Shown here piece by piece: positions 53,901-58,044 of a DNA stretch of 64,000 nt (positions are counted from its first letter, which is position 1; every line of letters begins with the position of its first letter). Below the pieces are notes generated by a model, which did no database searches, was not told the DNA's origin, and was given only the letters and a program-made list of their open reading frames with translations. Position numbers and translations under genes: made by a program. This DNA is from Ahaetulla prasina (lineage: Eukaryota; Chordata; Lepidosauria; Squamata; Colubridae). Location: assembly GCF_028640845.1 (NCBI RefSeq), contig NC_080543.1:97825825-97889824 (forward strand), written 5' to 3'.

Positions 53901-55099
53901 GGATGAATCTGATGTTGGTTTGTGTTTAAGTACAACTGTCTCTTATCTTGATGAAACTGTGACGTGAGAAGGTGCATTTCAGTTGTTTTGACAATTTTTA
54001 TCTAGTAATCTAGATAAATCTAGTAAGAACAATTTTGTTCATTATAATTTTTCTAGTAAAAGTACCAGTTCTCAGATCATTTAAGCAGCTTTGAATTAGT
54101 AAAGATAACAATGATGATGTTAATTATGCAAATGAGGTGAAACATGGCTCATATTCCATAGTTAATTTGCGCTTTAAGGTCATTCACAGAATTTTTTCTG
54201 TATTGGTATATTTATGGCCTAATGTGGTTAAAGGTGGTACTAACCTTTCTTCTCACTGACTCTCTTTGGAAAATCTCATTTGAAATAAATATGCAAAATT
54301 GGCACTGAACAAAAACGTGTCTGGAATTTTAAGTAGATCACAGGTTAAGTGTGTCTATGTTTACAGGAATATATTAGCTTCATTATACACATTATGTAAG
54401 CAAGTAAATGTGGATATCTGGCAATCTGCCATCCACTGTGTACCATTTTACAGAAAGATTTACATATTTATTTTTATTAATCAAAGTTATATAACCACCT
54501 GTCTCATGAGAAGTGATTCTGGGCAATTAAATATGCTCCCACTCAGTGTACCAACCAATGCACATTGCTCTTCTCTTTATGTGATTACATTTGTTAGCAA
54601 AGAATATCCAGTGAAGACTATGTTTCCAATTGACTTAATATATTTAACATTCTTGAGAATTTTATGTTTTTGTGCAATAGCCTATTACAACAGTATATTA
54701 TTATATTTTGTATCTATATCTATCTACCTATTTATATATTTTAAATCTGCAGTAAGTGACAGCAGTGATTCTGAATCTGACCATACCATGGTGCTGAATT
54801 TAAAATCCCAAGCGGGAACAATTTTGAGAGATCAAAGACTTCGTCAGCAACAATGCAGAATTGAATGGAAGAATGAAACGGGCAGAGACAATGGTGGTAC
54901 AGTGAGCTACCCTCAAGGAACAACAAGAGGCTTCCGACAACCACTGTTGCCAAGGCCAGCATTTGGCACAGTGAATGAAGAATCAGCTGAAGATGACAGA
55001 ACAGTCAAGCCCCTGCCACCACCTCGATTAGCCCGGCAGGCATCAAAAGCTGAAAGGCCAAGAGATAAATCTGAGAATAATCATAGCAATAATTACTAA
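10030..55099 (+). CDS. SLC9A2: SLC9A2: Na+/H+ exchanger 2 (NHE2), 12 coding exons, 801 aa
   Basis: Plasma-membrane electroneutral Na+/H+ antiporter of the SLC9 family, known mainly from apical epithelial membranes. Joining 10030-10312, 23577-24040, 32429-32679, 37475-37692, 39819-40021, 40703-40792, 41679-41749, 42642-42803, 44500-44599, 48409-48534, 49769-49859 and 54753-55099 gives 2406 nt, 801 codons plus stop, with no internal stop and GT-AG at every intron. Family hallmarks: [16 protein letters not shown] (139-154, amiloride-sensitivity segment), VDPVAVL (D216), [10 protein letters not shown] (E240, N244, D245), YGGLRGAI (R436). The spacing D216-E240 equals NHE1 D238-E262. The [15 protein letters not shown] region (about 505-525) matches the CHP-binding helix. 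The divergent tail ([35 protein letters not shown]) matches NHE2 rather than NHE1, NHE3 or NHE4. Human NHE2 has 812 residues. Assignment is from remembered family features, not a search. Confidence 0.97.
10938..11402 (+). mobile_element. AGGTAGTCCTC-type palindromic MITE, near full length
   Basis: Starts AGGTAGTCCTCAACTTACAA and ends TTTTAAGTCCAAGACTACTG, inverted termini, with a self-complementary interior rich in TTAAGTGAA and GGTCATAA words. Located in intron 1. Confidence 0.75.
11403..12475. other. Intron 1, unassigned AT-rich stretch
   Basis: No exon, RNA gene or clear repeat seen. The 86-codon frame at 11650 has no recognisable domain. Confidence 0.5.
12476..12517. repeat. Perfect 18-bp inverted repeat (hairpin)
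   Basis: Arms 12476-12493 and 12500-12517 are exact reverse complements around the loop GTTTGT. The right arm abuts the 5' end of the truncated LINE that follows. Confidence 0.9.
12518..12932 (+). mobile_element. L2-type LINE, 5'-truncated 3' end
   Basis: Encodes the end of the LINE ORF ([40 protein letters not shown]), as in the copies at 25440 and 60025, then a 3' UTR with CCGCCCTGAGTCCCTAGGGA and an (AAAT)n tail at 12903-12932. In intron 1. Confidence 0.85.
12933..13740. other. Intron 1, unassigned
   Basis: AT-rich sequence; no feature supported. Confidence 0.5.
13748..13988 (+). mobile_element. MIR-like tRNA-derived SINE
   Basis: ACAGTGGTTAAAATGCAATA, GGTTGACTCAGCCTTCCATC, GTAAAATGAGGACCCAGATT and GTGAAGCAGTATATAAATCT follow the SINE type at 30718. 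Confidence 0.8.
13989..15837. other. Intron 1, unassigned AT-rich stretch
   Basis: No exon or recognisable repeat family. Low G+C throughout. Confidence 0.5.
15838..16460. mobile_element. Palindromic DNA-transposon derivative, TATTTTTC-type ends
   Basis: Starts GTATTTTTCACACTATAAGA and ends TTTTATAGTGCGAAAAATG, inverted termini of about 25 bp that also share GACGCAC/GTGCGTC. The interior is G+C-richer with CAGCTGATTGG repeats in both orientations. A mariner-like origin is possible; a TA duplication could not be fixed. Confidence 0.65.
16461..18390. other. Intron 1, unassigned; possible decayed retroelement 17200-18390
   Basis: From about 17200 the base composition rises and short frames in both strands (e.g. 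18250-18390, reading [19 protein letters not shown] in one frame) suggest a decayed element, but no family signature could be named. Confidence 0.3.
18394..18660 (-). mobile_element. CR1/L3-like LINE 3' end, antisense, (TTTA)n tail
   Basis: A (TTTA)n run, TTTTGTCAAACACAACAATA, then GGACAGGAATGGTAGGCACA and CTCTTATGCACGTCCC. The same words recur at 35825-35990 and 36369-36445, so this is a repeat family; the strand is inferred from the T-rich tail at its left end. Confidence 0.65.
19058..20745 (-). mobile_element. L1-related non-autonomous element (HAL1-like), TSD 14 bp
   Basis: Flanked by exact 14-bp duplications TAGAAAACATTCTT at 19044-19057 and 20746-20759. Read on the minus strand it starts GACTTCCGCTTGGCGCCACC, has a roughly 575-bp leader, one 210-codon ORF (20170-19538), a 3' UTR with a G-rich polypurine run (about 19080-19140, + strand C-rich) and ends AATAAA plus poly(A). 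No reverse transcriptase is present, yet both ends appear intact. Confidence 0.75.
19538..20170 (-). CDS. ORF1-like protein of an L1-related element, 210 aa, unnamed
   Basis: Open from ATG 20170 to the stop at 19538 with no break. The protein is rich in Lys, Glu, Asp and Gln in its first 100 residues ([34 protein letters not shown]), consistent with a helical or coiled-coil segment, followed by a Trp/Tyr/Arg-rich part ([35 protein letters not shown]). It has no reverse-transcriptase, endonuclease or zinc-knuckle motif. Position between a leader and an L1-type 3' UTR, inside a 14-bp TSD, suggests it is the ORF1 of a HAL1-like element. It lies antisense in SLC9A2 intron 1, so it is not a host exon. 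Whether it is translated is unknown; classification by inference. Confidence 0.55.
   Translation of the reverse strand: MKVLSEEWIRDFIQDYTERMYLIIQKYELKKNGDFLDQGLEEINQCDQDLNAMEEIQTKVDKYEDMIVNKQVDVKKFPLNSLDEMSEFVLQEAVSRTEKIYRLNAFQEFSLWTDGIYGSNLWIFGHKELLGNIVTDFSKGVMKERQRLMHQKKWQETKVLSLKRGCFELLTDKNITVPERQYVRKIWKKWVDYMFYIYHKRLGIWIYTGF
21121..21156. repeat. (AG)n microsatellite
   Basis: About 18 AG units in a row, inside the hAT-like element. Confidence 0.95.
21432..22200 (+). mobile_element. L1 ORF2 C-terminal fragment, decayed, split by a MITE
   Basis: Frames read [19 protein letters not shown] and, beyond the [28 protein letters not shown] and WRPLLDFV, which match the C-terminal part of vertebrate L1 ORF2 (IPTM-EW-KL pattern). 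Two stops are present. The MITE at 21673-21837 lies exactly in the IPTM codons. Confidence 0.6.
21673..21837 (+). mobile_element. hAT-type MITE, 165 bp, TSD CTACAATG
   Basis: Starts CAGGGGTGGGTTCC and ends AACCCATGACTG. Exact 8-bp duplications CTACAATG are at 21665-21672 and 21838-21845. Confidence 0.9.
22216..22252. repeat. Imperfect (CA)n microsatellite
   Basis: Runs of CACACA interrupted by TACAGA and TATACA. Confidence 0.8.
22627..22850. mobile_element. Penelope-like element tails in inverted orientation
   Basis: The left part (CAAAGGTACTTTTGTTTTTC, CCTTGAAG) is the reverse complement of the right part (CTTCAAGGAAAAAGAAAATC ... AAAAGCACCTTTG, to 22810). The right arm with GAAGAAGCTTCTTGGATGAG is a typical Penelope-like 3' tail. 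Confidence 0.55.
22851..23576. other. End of intron 1
   Basis: AT-rich; an (AAAT)n run at about 23371-23405; a CT-rich polypyrimidine tract before the exon 2 acceptor. Confidence 0.6.
23577..24040 (+). CDS. SLC9A2: SLC9A2 coding exon 2 (aa 95-249)
   Basis: Largest core exon, 464 nt. It opens with the second and third bases of Gly95, then [15 protein letters not shown], and ends with [12 protein letters not shown]. It holds the amiloride-sensitivity segment (139-154), the VDPVAVL helix with D216, and E240/N244/D245 of the transport signature. The acceptor follows a CT-rich tract ending TTGAAG; the donor is GTG/GTAAGT at 24041. The frame reads through the donor for another 20 codons to a stop in the intron, so retention would truncate the protein in mid-core. 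Confidence 0.96.
24367..24445. repeat. Compound (GAAA)n / (GGAA)n microsatellite
   Basis: About 6 GAAA units followed by about 13 GGAA units with one GGCA interruption. In intron 2. Confidence 0.95.
24446..25015. other. Intron 2, unassigned
   Basis: No exon or named repeat seen. Confidence 0.45.
25019..25112 (-). mobile_element. MIR-like SINE 3' tail, antisense
   Basis: AATAGCAATAGCATTTAAAC, CCACTTCACAGTGCTTTACA and CTAAGCAGTTTGC are the reverse complement of the tail of the SINE at 13748. Confidence 0.7.
25113..25445 (-). mobile_element. CR1-type LINE 3' region, antisense
   Basis: TTGGAAGTCTTCTAGTCCAA, GACTGTCAAGAAATTTCTCC and GGGGCAGCCCCTCAAATAC match the CR1 copy at 5570. It contains a local tandem expansion at 25161-25248. 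Confidence 0.75.
25161..25248. repeat. 23-bp tandem repeat, about 3.8 copies
   Basis: The unit CTATAATATTCCAGGTAAATGGC starts at 25161, 25184, 25207 and 25230 (shown here as a 23-bp period; first unit has A for G). It arose within the CR1 fragment. Confidence 0.95.
25452..25982 (+). mobile_element. L2-type LINE 3' end
   Basis: Encodes [19 protein letters not shown], then [20 protein letters not shown] and [19 protein letters not shown], the same ORF as at 60025-61161, followed by CCGCCCTGAGTCCTTCGGGA and the (TTA)n tail. The ORF (25503-25805) is intact to a stop. Confidence 0.88.
25983..26073. repeat. (TTA)n microsatellite, about 30 units
   Basis: An unbroken TTA/ATT array that forms the 3' tail of the preceding LINE, an example of microsatellite seeding. 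Confidence 0.97.
26366..26470 (-). mobile_element. MIR-like SINE 3' tail, antisense
   Basis: AATAGCAATAGCACTTAGAC, TATACCGCTTCACAG and GTCAGCATGTTGACCCC. Confidence 0.65.
26471..27335. other. Intron 2, unassigned AT-rich stretch
   Basis: No exon or named repeat. Confidence 0.5.
27336..28189. repeat. Local duplication A-B-A'-insert-B'
   Basis: Block A (27336-27417) recurs as A' (27653-27734). Block B (27406-27665) recurs as B' (27930-28189, 260 bp, only about two visible differences). A 195-bp segment (27735-27929) between A' and B' is absent from the first copy and is bounded by the 12-bp direct repeat TAAACTTTCATT. The period of the first duplication is 317 bp. Confidence 0.95.
28190..29460. 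other. Intron 2, unassigned
   Basis: No exon or named repeat; short ORFs without signatures. Confidence 0.45.
29461..30225 (-). mobile_element. Penelope-like element 3' part, antisense, split by MITE
   Basis: The minus strand at about 30090-29965 reads [16 protein letters not shown], the conserved EAIYIR-E-PSLN motif downstream of the GIY-YIG domain. It is interrupted by the hAT-type MITE at 29642-29949 and faces the sense tail that follows. Confidence 0.6.
29642..29949 (+). mobile_element. hAT-type MITE, 308 bp, TSD GGACTGAT
   Basis: Starts CAGGGGTGAAATCCAGCAGG and ends TTTGGATTTCACCACTG. Exact 8-bp duplications GGACTGAT at 29634-29641 and 29950-29957. It has three copies of an internal GGGAATGGAGATTTTGCA-like unit and is close to the element at 4337 in opposite orientation. 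Confidence 0.92.
30226..30560 (+). mobile_element. Penelope-like element tail, sense
   Basis: CCACTGATGTTATCTAGTTT, AATGAAACATCTACTAGAAA and AAGCTTAAAGAGCAGCAAGA align with the Penelope-like tail at 4160-4240. The pair with the antisense copy at 29461-30225 forms a tail-to-tail inverted arrangement. Confidence 0.55.
30718..30948 (+). mobile_element. MIR-like tRNA-derived SINE
   Basis: GTAGTGCAATGGTTAGAATG (box A-like), GAGTTTGAGCC (box B-like), GTAAAATGAGGATCCAGATT and GGAGCAGTATATAAATCTGC. Confidence 0.8.
31285..31362. mobile_element. hAT-like element end fragment
   Basis: GCATCCGGCCTGCGGGCTGT then GAGTTTAACAGCCCTG resembles the right end of the element at 51410. Confidence 0.5.
31363..32428. 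other. End of intron 2
   Basis: AT-rich with a CT-rich stretch near 31990-32040; no further exon or repeat assigned. Confidence 0.5.
32429..32679 (+). CDS. SLC9A2: SLC9A2 coding exon 3 (aa 250-332, splits codon 333)
   Basis: Encodes [12 protein letters not shown], then glycine-rich [17 protein letters not shown] and [13 protein letters not shown], i.e. several transport-core helices. The acceptor is TTCATAG at 32428 and the donor GC/GTAAGT at 32680. The exon is 251 nt and leaves two bases of codon 333, completed by the first base of the next exon. Confidence 0.95.
32680..33734. other. Start of intron 3, unassigned
   Basis: AT-rich, a short TA run after the donor. Nothing else supported. Confidence 0.5.
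33735..33871. mobile_element. CCCCAAAATAAGAC-type palindromic MITE
   Basis: Starts ACTGTGTTTCCCCAAAAATA and ends TTATTTTGGGGGAAACAGGG, inverted termini of about 24 bp. Very close to the copy at 45826. Confidence 0.8.
33872..34257 (-). mobile_element. AGGTAGTCCTC-type palindromic MITE
   Basis: Starts AGGTAGTCCTCAACTTACAA, ends CAAGCTGAGGACTGCCTG. It directly abuts the previous MITE. Confidence 0.8.
34258..35820. other. Intron 3, unassigned AT-rich stretch
   Basis: Low G+C, no exon or named repeat. Confidence 0.5.
35929..35997. repeat. (AT)n / (GTAT)n compound microsatellite
   Basis: About 9 AT units then about 12 GTAT units. Confidence 0.95.
36014..36351 (+). mobile_element. L1-type 3'-end insertion with polypurine tract, 338 bp
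   Basis: Ends in AAATAAAACTTTTTTACTA plus poly(A). Flanked by a 17-bp direct repeat (35997-36013 and 36352-36368, AAG AAG A6 G A4), which is low-complexity but exact. The interior 36073-36252 is almost pure purine, bounded by 21-bp inverted repeats (36046-36066, 36253-36273). Confidence 0.6.
36446..37262. other. Intron 3, unassigned
   Basis: No feature supported. Confidence 0.5.
37263..37410 (+). mobile_element. L2-type tail fragments, composite
   Basis: An inverted tail-like TTTATTTATTAAATTTCTTG at the left and GAGTCTTCGGAGAAGGGCGG plus (AAAT)n at the right, only 65 bp upstream of exon 4. Confidence 0.6.
37475..37692 (+). CDS. SLC9A2: SLC9A2 coding exon 4 (aa 333-405, splits codon 406)
   Basis: Encodes [40 protein letters not shown] and [17 protein letters not shown], a near-invariant NHE core stretch including the SETLIF helix. 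The acceptor is CCTGCAG and the donor TTAG/GTAAGA at 37693. It is 218 nt; the last base joins GA of exon 5 to make Gly406. Confidence 0.95.
37740..38730. other. Intron 4, 5' part, unassigned
   Basis: AT-rich, no repeat named. Confidence 0.5.
38731..39000 (-). mobile_element. Old CR1/L2-type LINE fragment, antisense
   Basis: The minus strand reads [20 protein letters not shown], an aged version of the L2-type [18 protein letters not shown] segment. Confidence 0.55.
39001..39818. other. Intron 4, 3' part, unassigned
   Basis: The 118-codon frame at 39040-39396 has no domain signature and is probably chance. Confidence 0.45.
39819..40021 (+). CDS. SLC9A2: SLC9A2 coding exon 5 (aa 406-473)
   Basis: Encodes [18 protein letters not shown], then [18 protein letters not shown] with R436 in the position of NHE1 R440, and the last core helix ending FFTVFIQ. 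The acceptor follows a T8 tract at 39818; the donor is CAG/GTAAGA at 40022. Human NHE2 is recalled as Leu where this gene has Gln473, at the exon 5/6 join. Confidence 0.95.
40022..40702. other. Intron 5
   Basis: AT-rich, short; no repeat or RNA gene seen. Confidence 0.6.
40703..40792 (+). CDS. SLC9A2: SLC9A2 coding exon 6 (aa 474-503)
   Basis: A 90-nt, phase 0-0 exon encoding [20 protein letters not shown] and AVSEEIYCR, the end of the membrane domain and the start of the juxtamembrane regulatory segment. The acceptor is TGTACAG and the donor CGG/GTATGT. A phase 0-0 exon could be skipped without a frameshift. Confidence 0.94.
40833..41190 (+). mobile_element. Sauria-type SINE (tRNA head, BovB-like tail)
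   Basis: Box A-like GGCTCAGTGGCTAAGACGC and box B GGTTCAAATCC give a tRNA-derived head. The body has CATGCCAGCCAAATGACCAA and the tail TAGAGTCAGGAATGACTAGC resembles the BovB LINE terminus. Starts 41 bp after exon 6. Confidence 0.85.
41191..41678. other. Rest of intron 6
   Basis: AT-rich; nothing assigned. Confidence 0.55.
41679..41749 (+). CDS. SLC9A2: SLC9A2 coding exon 7 (aa 504-526, splits codon 527)
   Basis: A 71-nt exon encoding [20 protein letters not shown] and WRD. In NHE1 the equivalent helix binds the obligatory partner CHP1/CHP2, so the same role is inferred here. The acceptor is TTCCTAG and the donor AA/GTAAGT. Confidence 0.94.
41750..42641. other. Intron 7
   Basis: Very AT-rich; the part 42060-42620 is T/C-rich on the + strand and may be an antisense LINE 3' UTR, but no diagnostic motif was found. 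Confidence 0.4.
42642..42803 (+). CDS. SLC9A2: SLC9A2 coding exon 8 (aa 527-580, splits codon 581)
   Basis: Encodes [40 protein letters not shown] and [12 protein letters not shown], the basic, amphipathic regulatory part of the tail conserved across plasma-membrane NHEs. The acceptor is CTTACAG and the donor CAA/GTAAGT at 42804. Confidence 0.94.
43030..43400 (+). mobile_element. L2-type LINE copy with internal deletion
   Basis: Reads [20 protein letters not shown] then [14 protein letters not shown], the segment just before the RT domain of L2-type LINEs, and jumps to a 3' end (GCTACTCAGAGTAAGATGGG, AATAAAATAAATAAATA). Confidence 0.7.
43401..44499. other. Intron 8, 3' part, with hAT-like fragments
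   Basis: AGGAACCCACAAACTTTTTA (43713) and AGTCAACCTGGTCCCTACCG (43865) look like left ends of two other hAT-type repeats; their right ends were not found. Confidence 0.45.
44500..44599 (+). CDS. SLC9A2: SLC9A2 coding exon 9 (aa 581-614)
   Basis: A 100-nt exon encoding [15 protein letters not shown] then [19 protein letters not shown]. The last part ([13 protein letters not shown]) matches the NHE2 tail well, while the first half is variable. The acceptor is ACAACAG and the donor AGA/GTAAGT. Confidence 0.92.
44600..45700. other. Intron 9, 5' part, unassigned
   Basis: AT-rich, no exon or named repeat. Confidence 0.5.
45701..45765 (-). mobile_element. L2/SINE tail, antisense
   Basis: TGCCCTTCTCCGAAGACTCA then GGGCGGCTTACACTATG is the reverse complement of the tail at 2490-2540. 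Confidence 0.7.
45826..45961. mobile_element. CCCCAAAATAAGAC-type palindromic MITE
   Basis: Starts ACTGTGTTTCCCCAAAAATA and ends TTTTGGGGGAAGCAGGG. Only a handful of differences from the copy at 33735. Confidence 0.8.
46270..46560 (+). mobile_element. Old CR1/L2-type LINE ORF fragment
   Basis: Frames read [17 protein letters not shown], comparable with [12 protein letters not shown] of younger copies. Strongly decayed. Confidence 0.5.
46621..46855 (+). mobile_element. tRNA-derived squamate SINE
   Basis: GTATAGTGGTTAAGGTGCTG (box A region), GAGTTCTAGTCCAACC (box B region), TGACTTTGGGCCAATCGTTC and AGGAGGAAGAAAGAGTATAT. The antisense relative is at 62040. Confidence 0.8.
46909..47678 (+). mobile_element. 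hAT-like element, 770 bp, TSD AGTTAGAG, with captured gene fragment
   Basis: Starts CAAGGGTCACCAACC and ends GTTGGTGACTGCTG, with exact 8-bp duplications AGTTAGAG at 46901-46908 and 47679-47686. The interior (about 47140-47530) encodes coiled-coil-like sequence unlike any transposon protein. GTAGTTTGAGGACCCCTG at 47560-47577 looks like the end of a second hAT-type element nested in antisense, which may be the true carrier. Confidence 0.85.
47143..47530 (+). pseudogene. Captured coiled-coil host-gene fragment (unidentified parent)
   Basis: One frame reads [40 protein letters not shown] and [18 protein letters not shown], a charged helical heptad-like segment. After a frame change comes [20 protein letters not shown] then [20 protein letters not shown]. 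Codon-like periodicity and composition look like genuine vertebrate coding sequence, with no intron visible, so capture from a processed transcript or from compact exons. A centrosomal coiled-coil protein such as centrobin is one candidate to test; I cannot name the parent. Confidence 0.6.
47785..48133 (+). mobile_element. hAT-type MITE, 349 bp, TSD TCTTAC(T/A)T
   Basis: Starts CAGTGGTGGGTTTCAAAATT and ends CTGAAACCCACCTCTG. Flanks TCTTACTT (47777-47784) and TCTTACAT (48134-48141) match at 7 of 8. Confidence 0.88.
48409..48534 (+). CDS. SLC9A2: SLC9A2 coding exon 10 (aa 615-656)
   Basis: Encodes [20 protein letters not shown] then [20 protein letters not shown], including the basic RRRHS site (S642), a plausible basophilic-kinase target. 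The acceptor is TTGCAG. The end is set by phase: exon 11 starts in phase 0, so CCA/GTACTT at 48535 is the only nearby fitting donor. It is a weak donor (no G at -1, no A at +3/+4), so this boundary is less certain than the others. Confidence 0.85.
48535..49768. other. Intron 10
   Basis: AT-rich. At 49450-49515 the words CTCCAACCTTGGCAACTTTA and CTTCAACTCCCAGAATTCCA mark a fragment of a palindromic hAT-type repeat. Confidence 0.5.
49769..49859 (+). CDS. SLC9A2: SLC9A2 coding exon 11 (aa 657-686, splits codon 687)
   Basis: Encodes [17 protein letters not shown] then [24 protein letters not shown] is an NHE2-specific tail motif. The acceptor is TTTGCAG and the donor AAAG/GTAATG at 49860. Confidence 0.91.
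49860..50325. other. Intron 11, 5' end, unassigned
   Basis: AT-rich; nothing supported. Confidence 0.5.
50326..50820 (-). mobile_element. CR1/L2-type LINE 3' end, antisense
   Basis: (TTTA)n, then TGGCTGTCCATTTTACCACA and a minus-strand frame [13 protein letters not shown]; the copy resembles the L2-type LINEs but is older. Confidence 0.65.
51410..51686 (+). mobile_element. hAT-like element, 277 bp, TSD TTGTAGAT
   Basis: Starts CAGGGGTGTCAAATTC and ends GAGTTTGACAACCCTG. Exact 8-bp duplications TTGTAGAT at 51402-51409 and 51687-51694. Confidence 0.92.
51700..53365. other. Intron 11, middle, unassigned
   Basis: AT-rich; a short direct repeat of CAAATGATGTGACATCATTT-type sequence near 51750-51795 is palindromic. 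No exon seen. Confidence 0.5.
53370..53742 (+). mobile_element. Sauria-type SINE
   Basis: GGTGGCTCAGTGGCTAAGAC, box B GGTTCAAATCC, CATGCCAGCCACATGACCAC and tail TAGAGTTGGGAACGACTAGC. Close to the copy at 40833. Confidence 0.88.
53743..54752. other. End of intron 11
   Basis: AT-rich; the last 450 nt stay open in the exon 12 frame. Confidence 0.5.
54753..55099 (+). CDS. SLC9A2: SLC9A2 coding exon 12, C-terminus and stop (aa 687-801)
   Basis: Encodes an acidic serine-rich start (SDSSDSESD), [30 protein letters not shown] and the proline-rich [13 protein letters not shown] (772-784), ending at TAA 55097. In mammalian NHE2 a similar proline-rich segment is reported to bind SH3 domains and help apical sorting; the function here is inferred. 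The acceptor is CTGCAG at 54752. The frame is open for about 450 nt upstream into intron 11. Confidence 0.93.
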
Positions 55100-56290
55100 A
55101 CAGATACAAATACCCAAACAGTACATATACTAGACTAGCCTGATGTAAATGGCAATAGGGCAGTTGGATTAAAACCTGGCCCTAGACTTGTGGGGGGTGG
55201 TTAGGAAGGAAAGAAAATCTAGACAGAAATCAAGTAGGAAGAAATTCTTAGCTGCTCTGGGACCAAATAATGTAAATTATACAATGAAGACAACTTTGAT
55301 CAATTATTATATATTATATGCCTGACATGTGACTTATTTTCAAAGGAAAGGCTACCAGATCTGAACTGTAAAAATCCAAACCATCACTAAAGGTAGTCCT
55401 AGATTTTAATTAGGAATTGCACTAAAAATTTCCCGTCCTGTAAAAATATATCCAATGTGCCAGCATACAGTTAGGGGCTACTTTAAAGAAAATTCTGTAA
55501 GAACAAAGGTTATCTTGATTTGGAAATACAGTCCCTGTACATGTACTTTGTAGGTTCAAAGGAGCTTACTTTTAGGTAAACGGGAATAAATTTTGCACAT
55601 TATTAAAACTGCATACTTGAACCACAAAGCCAACTATAGCAGTTTGTCAACTATTTTCTTGACAATCTTTTACTCCTTACATTCACTCCTCTGCTTTACT
55701 ATTATGACTCACAGATCTGTTCACGGATATTGATAGGAGCTTGTATAAAGGTTCTGTCCCTATTTGTATGTCCATATGCAACATGACCTTACAAATGGGA
55801 CAGAGGACTTGGATCACAATAGCACAATGTTCATTCTGCTCCTTTTCCCACCCCCACATGTATTCAGAAGGTACAATCCTCTGTAAACCATTGTTTACTG
55901 TTTCTGTCTATATTATTTGTTAATAATAATGCATAGATTATTCTGCTCATTAACTCATGTAATATTCACGCTCCCTTCAAAGTCCAAATTCTAATATTCT
56001 GTAGAAATGTAAATAGCAGAACTACTCGTTTCAATCATCATGCTTTTAACTAAGTTAATGGTCTTAAGTTTATTTATTTAAACATATTGAAGTTATTTTA
56101 AAATTATGTGTCCCTAGATACAGAATTATTTTTAAAAAGCAGCAATATAATTAAAAGAATCTTTGCTTTAAAACAAGCAGGAGTGTCTTTAAAAGTTTTG
56201 CTGTAATGCTCTTTTAACATGCACTATTACTAATGATCTATTTTCTTTGAAAATAGTTTGCCATTTGAAGAAAAAAATAAATAAAATGCA
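55100..56290 (+). promoter_or_regulatory. SLC9A2: Probable SLC9A2 3' UTR with candidate poly(A) signals
   Basis: AT-rich non-coding sequence after the stop, mostly free of recognisable repeats. AATAAA hexamers occur at 55585-55590 and overlapping at 56276-56285. Which site is used cannot be told from sequence. Confidence 0.5.
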
Positions 56291-57984
56291 CTTATTGTAC
56301 ATACCCACATACATATATTTAATCACAAACCAGAAGATTACTAGATTAGCTTTATTGATTAGCCTGTAGGCCATATCAACACAAATCAGAAGTGTTTTCC
56401 AAACAGTTATTTATGCTCTTTTTGATAGAATGCTAGAAATATAGACTTAAATTAATCAGTATTTGCTTTACAAATGAAATTGTCCTACGGATAGTAAAAA
56501 AAAATAAAAATGCAATGGGGCTCCAGAATATGTGATGGCGATACATTATACTTTTGACTTAGGCCGCCTAAGCATAGTAACAATATTGTGGCGCACTGTT
56601 GTTTGATGCTCTTGCTTTGAGCTAAAATTCAGTTCAACATTAAACGGCTGAAAAAAAGTCTTTAGTGCCATCTATTGGTAAATACACAAATAACTTTCTT
56701 TGGTCTTTTAGAATAGAAAACTCTGTTCTTGTCAACATAAAAGACATTGTTTTAAATATATCAGCCATCAGTTGATGTTATTAGTTTTAATGCAGGCCAT
56801 CTCTGGAGAAGAATCTGATAACATTTTGACAACATAAAAGTTACTTGGACTTTTGGATGGACATTGATAAGGTGCAATGGGAACAAATGTTCTTTATCGA
56901 TATCTATTAGGTAACAGGATAAAGTAACATTTGTACAATTAGCCAAATTGACAATGTGAGAAAATTCAAACCTAATTTATTGGTACAATGTTAACATTTT
57001 CATCCAGCATATGGTTAAGTTGCATGTTACACAGGACGCAGCATATTTCAACCCTGTTGAAATTACTATTAACTCATTTAGTTTGGAGTTTTGCTGTACT
57101 GTAAATCAAGAGAGTATACTTCTTTCCTGCTCCTGTAATTTTGATTCATATTTGCAATAGTAGGCTATCACCTACTATTGCCACATGAAGGAACATTTGC
57201 TAATTATAACCATTTTGACTCAGCTGTACAGCTTTATAAGAGTGGTTAAAAATTCAAAAACTCACAAAAGAACTTAAGAATTGAAGGTCTCATATTATTT
57301 TGCACACATTTATAATTACCATGTTTTATGGTTGTTTGAGTGCTGCAAGAAATAATTCTGCCACGTTACTACAATCCTGACTGATGGAATTTAAGGAACA
57401 TTTGGCACGCTAGAAAATGAATCACTAACAGGAATTAAGGTTGATATAATTTTCATGGTTAAACAAAACCTGGAGCCTGAAAATGAAAAACTTGCAGAAT
57501 GAAATTCCTTTTCTACATTCAGATGAAGCTGAAGCTCTTGAACACCTTTTTCTGTATTCTCTGTAGAAAAGCTTTAATTATTATTATGGTGAAGCCTTAA
57601 AAGGTAAATTTCCTGCTGGTGTTCATGTATGCCCTTCCTATTTCTCTCCATCAAGATAAAAATGTGGAGATGTAAGACACAGAGTTTTGTGGTAGCATGT
57701 CTCACAGGTAACAATGAAATTAGTTTTTGTAAAGGATAAATATTTGTAAGAACTCACAGAACAGAAGATGTCAGTATCACTGAACTAAAAGAAGTATTTT
57801 TATTATATTGGTTTGTATACTGCCATTTTTTACTCTTTGTGAGGTTCCTATTAGCTCAACCAAATTATAAGATTCTCAGTTTTTGCTTCCTTCTTGATAA
57901 TTCACTTTTCCTTCATATAGTTGTTTTTCAACTCAGTCGTCTATTCTATCTGATCAAACTATCTCAAAGTATTTCATCCACAGT
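56291..57984. other. Downstream intergenic or distal 3' UTR
   Basis: AT-rich with no named repeat; a perfect 11-bp hairpin at 57154-57181. Could be part of a longer SLC9A2 3' UTR. Confidence 0.45.
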
Positions 57985-58044
57985 GATAATGTCACGCCCC
58001 CGTCGGAGTTTGAATCTGTGGGGGAAGATGAGCTGGAACAAGAG

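Noticed and set aside
54299..54752. Extension of exon 12 as a separate 266-aa gene
   Set aside because: The initiating codon would be TTG, the upstream part is AT-rich hydrophobic noise, and a good acceptor (CTGCAG) marks the exon start at 54753.
55741..57050. Short ORFs downstream of the stop as a new gene
   Set aside because: Under 75 codons, AT-rich, no signature; consistent with 3' UTR or intergenic DNA.
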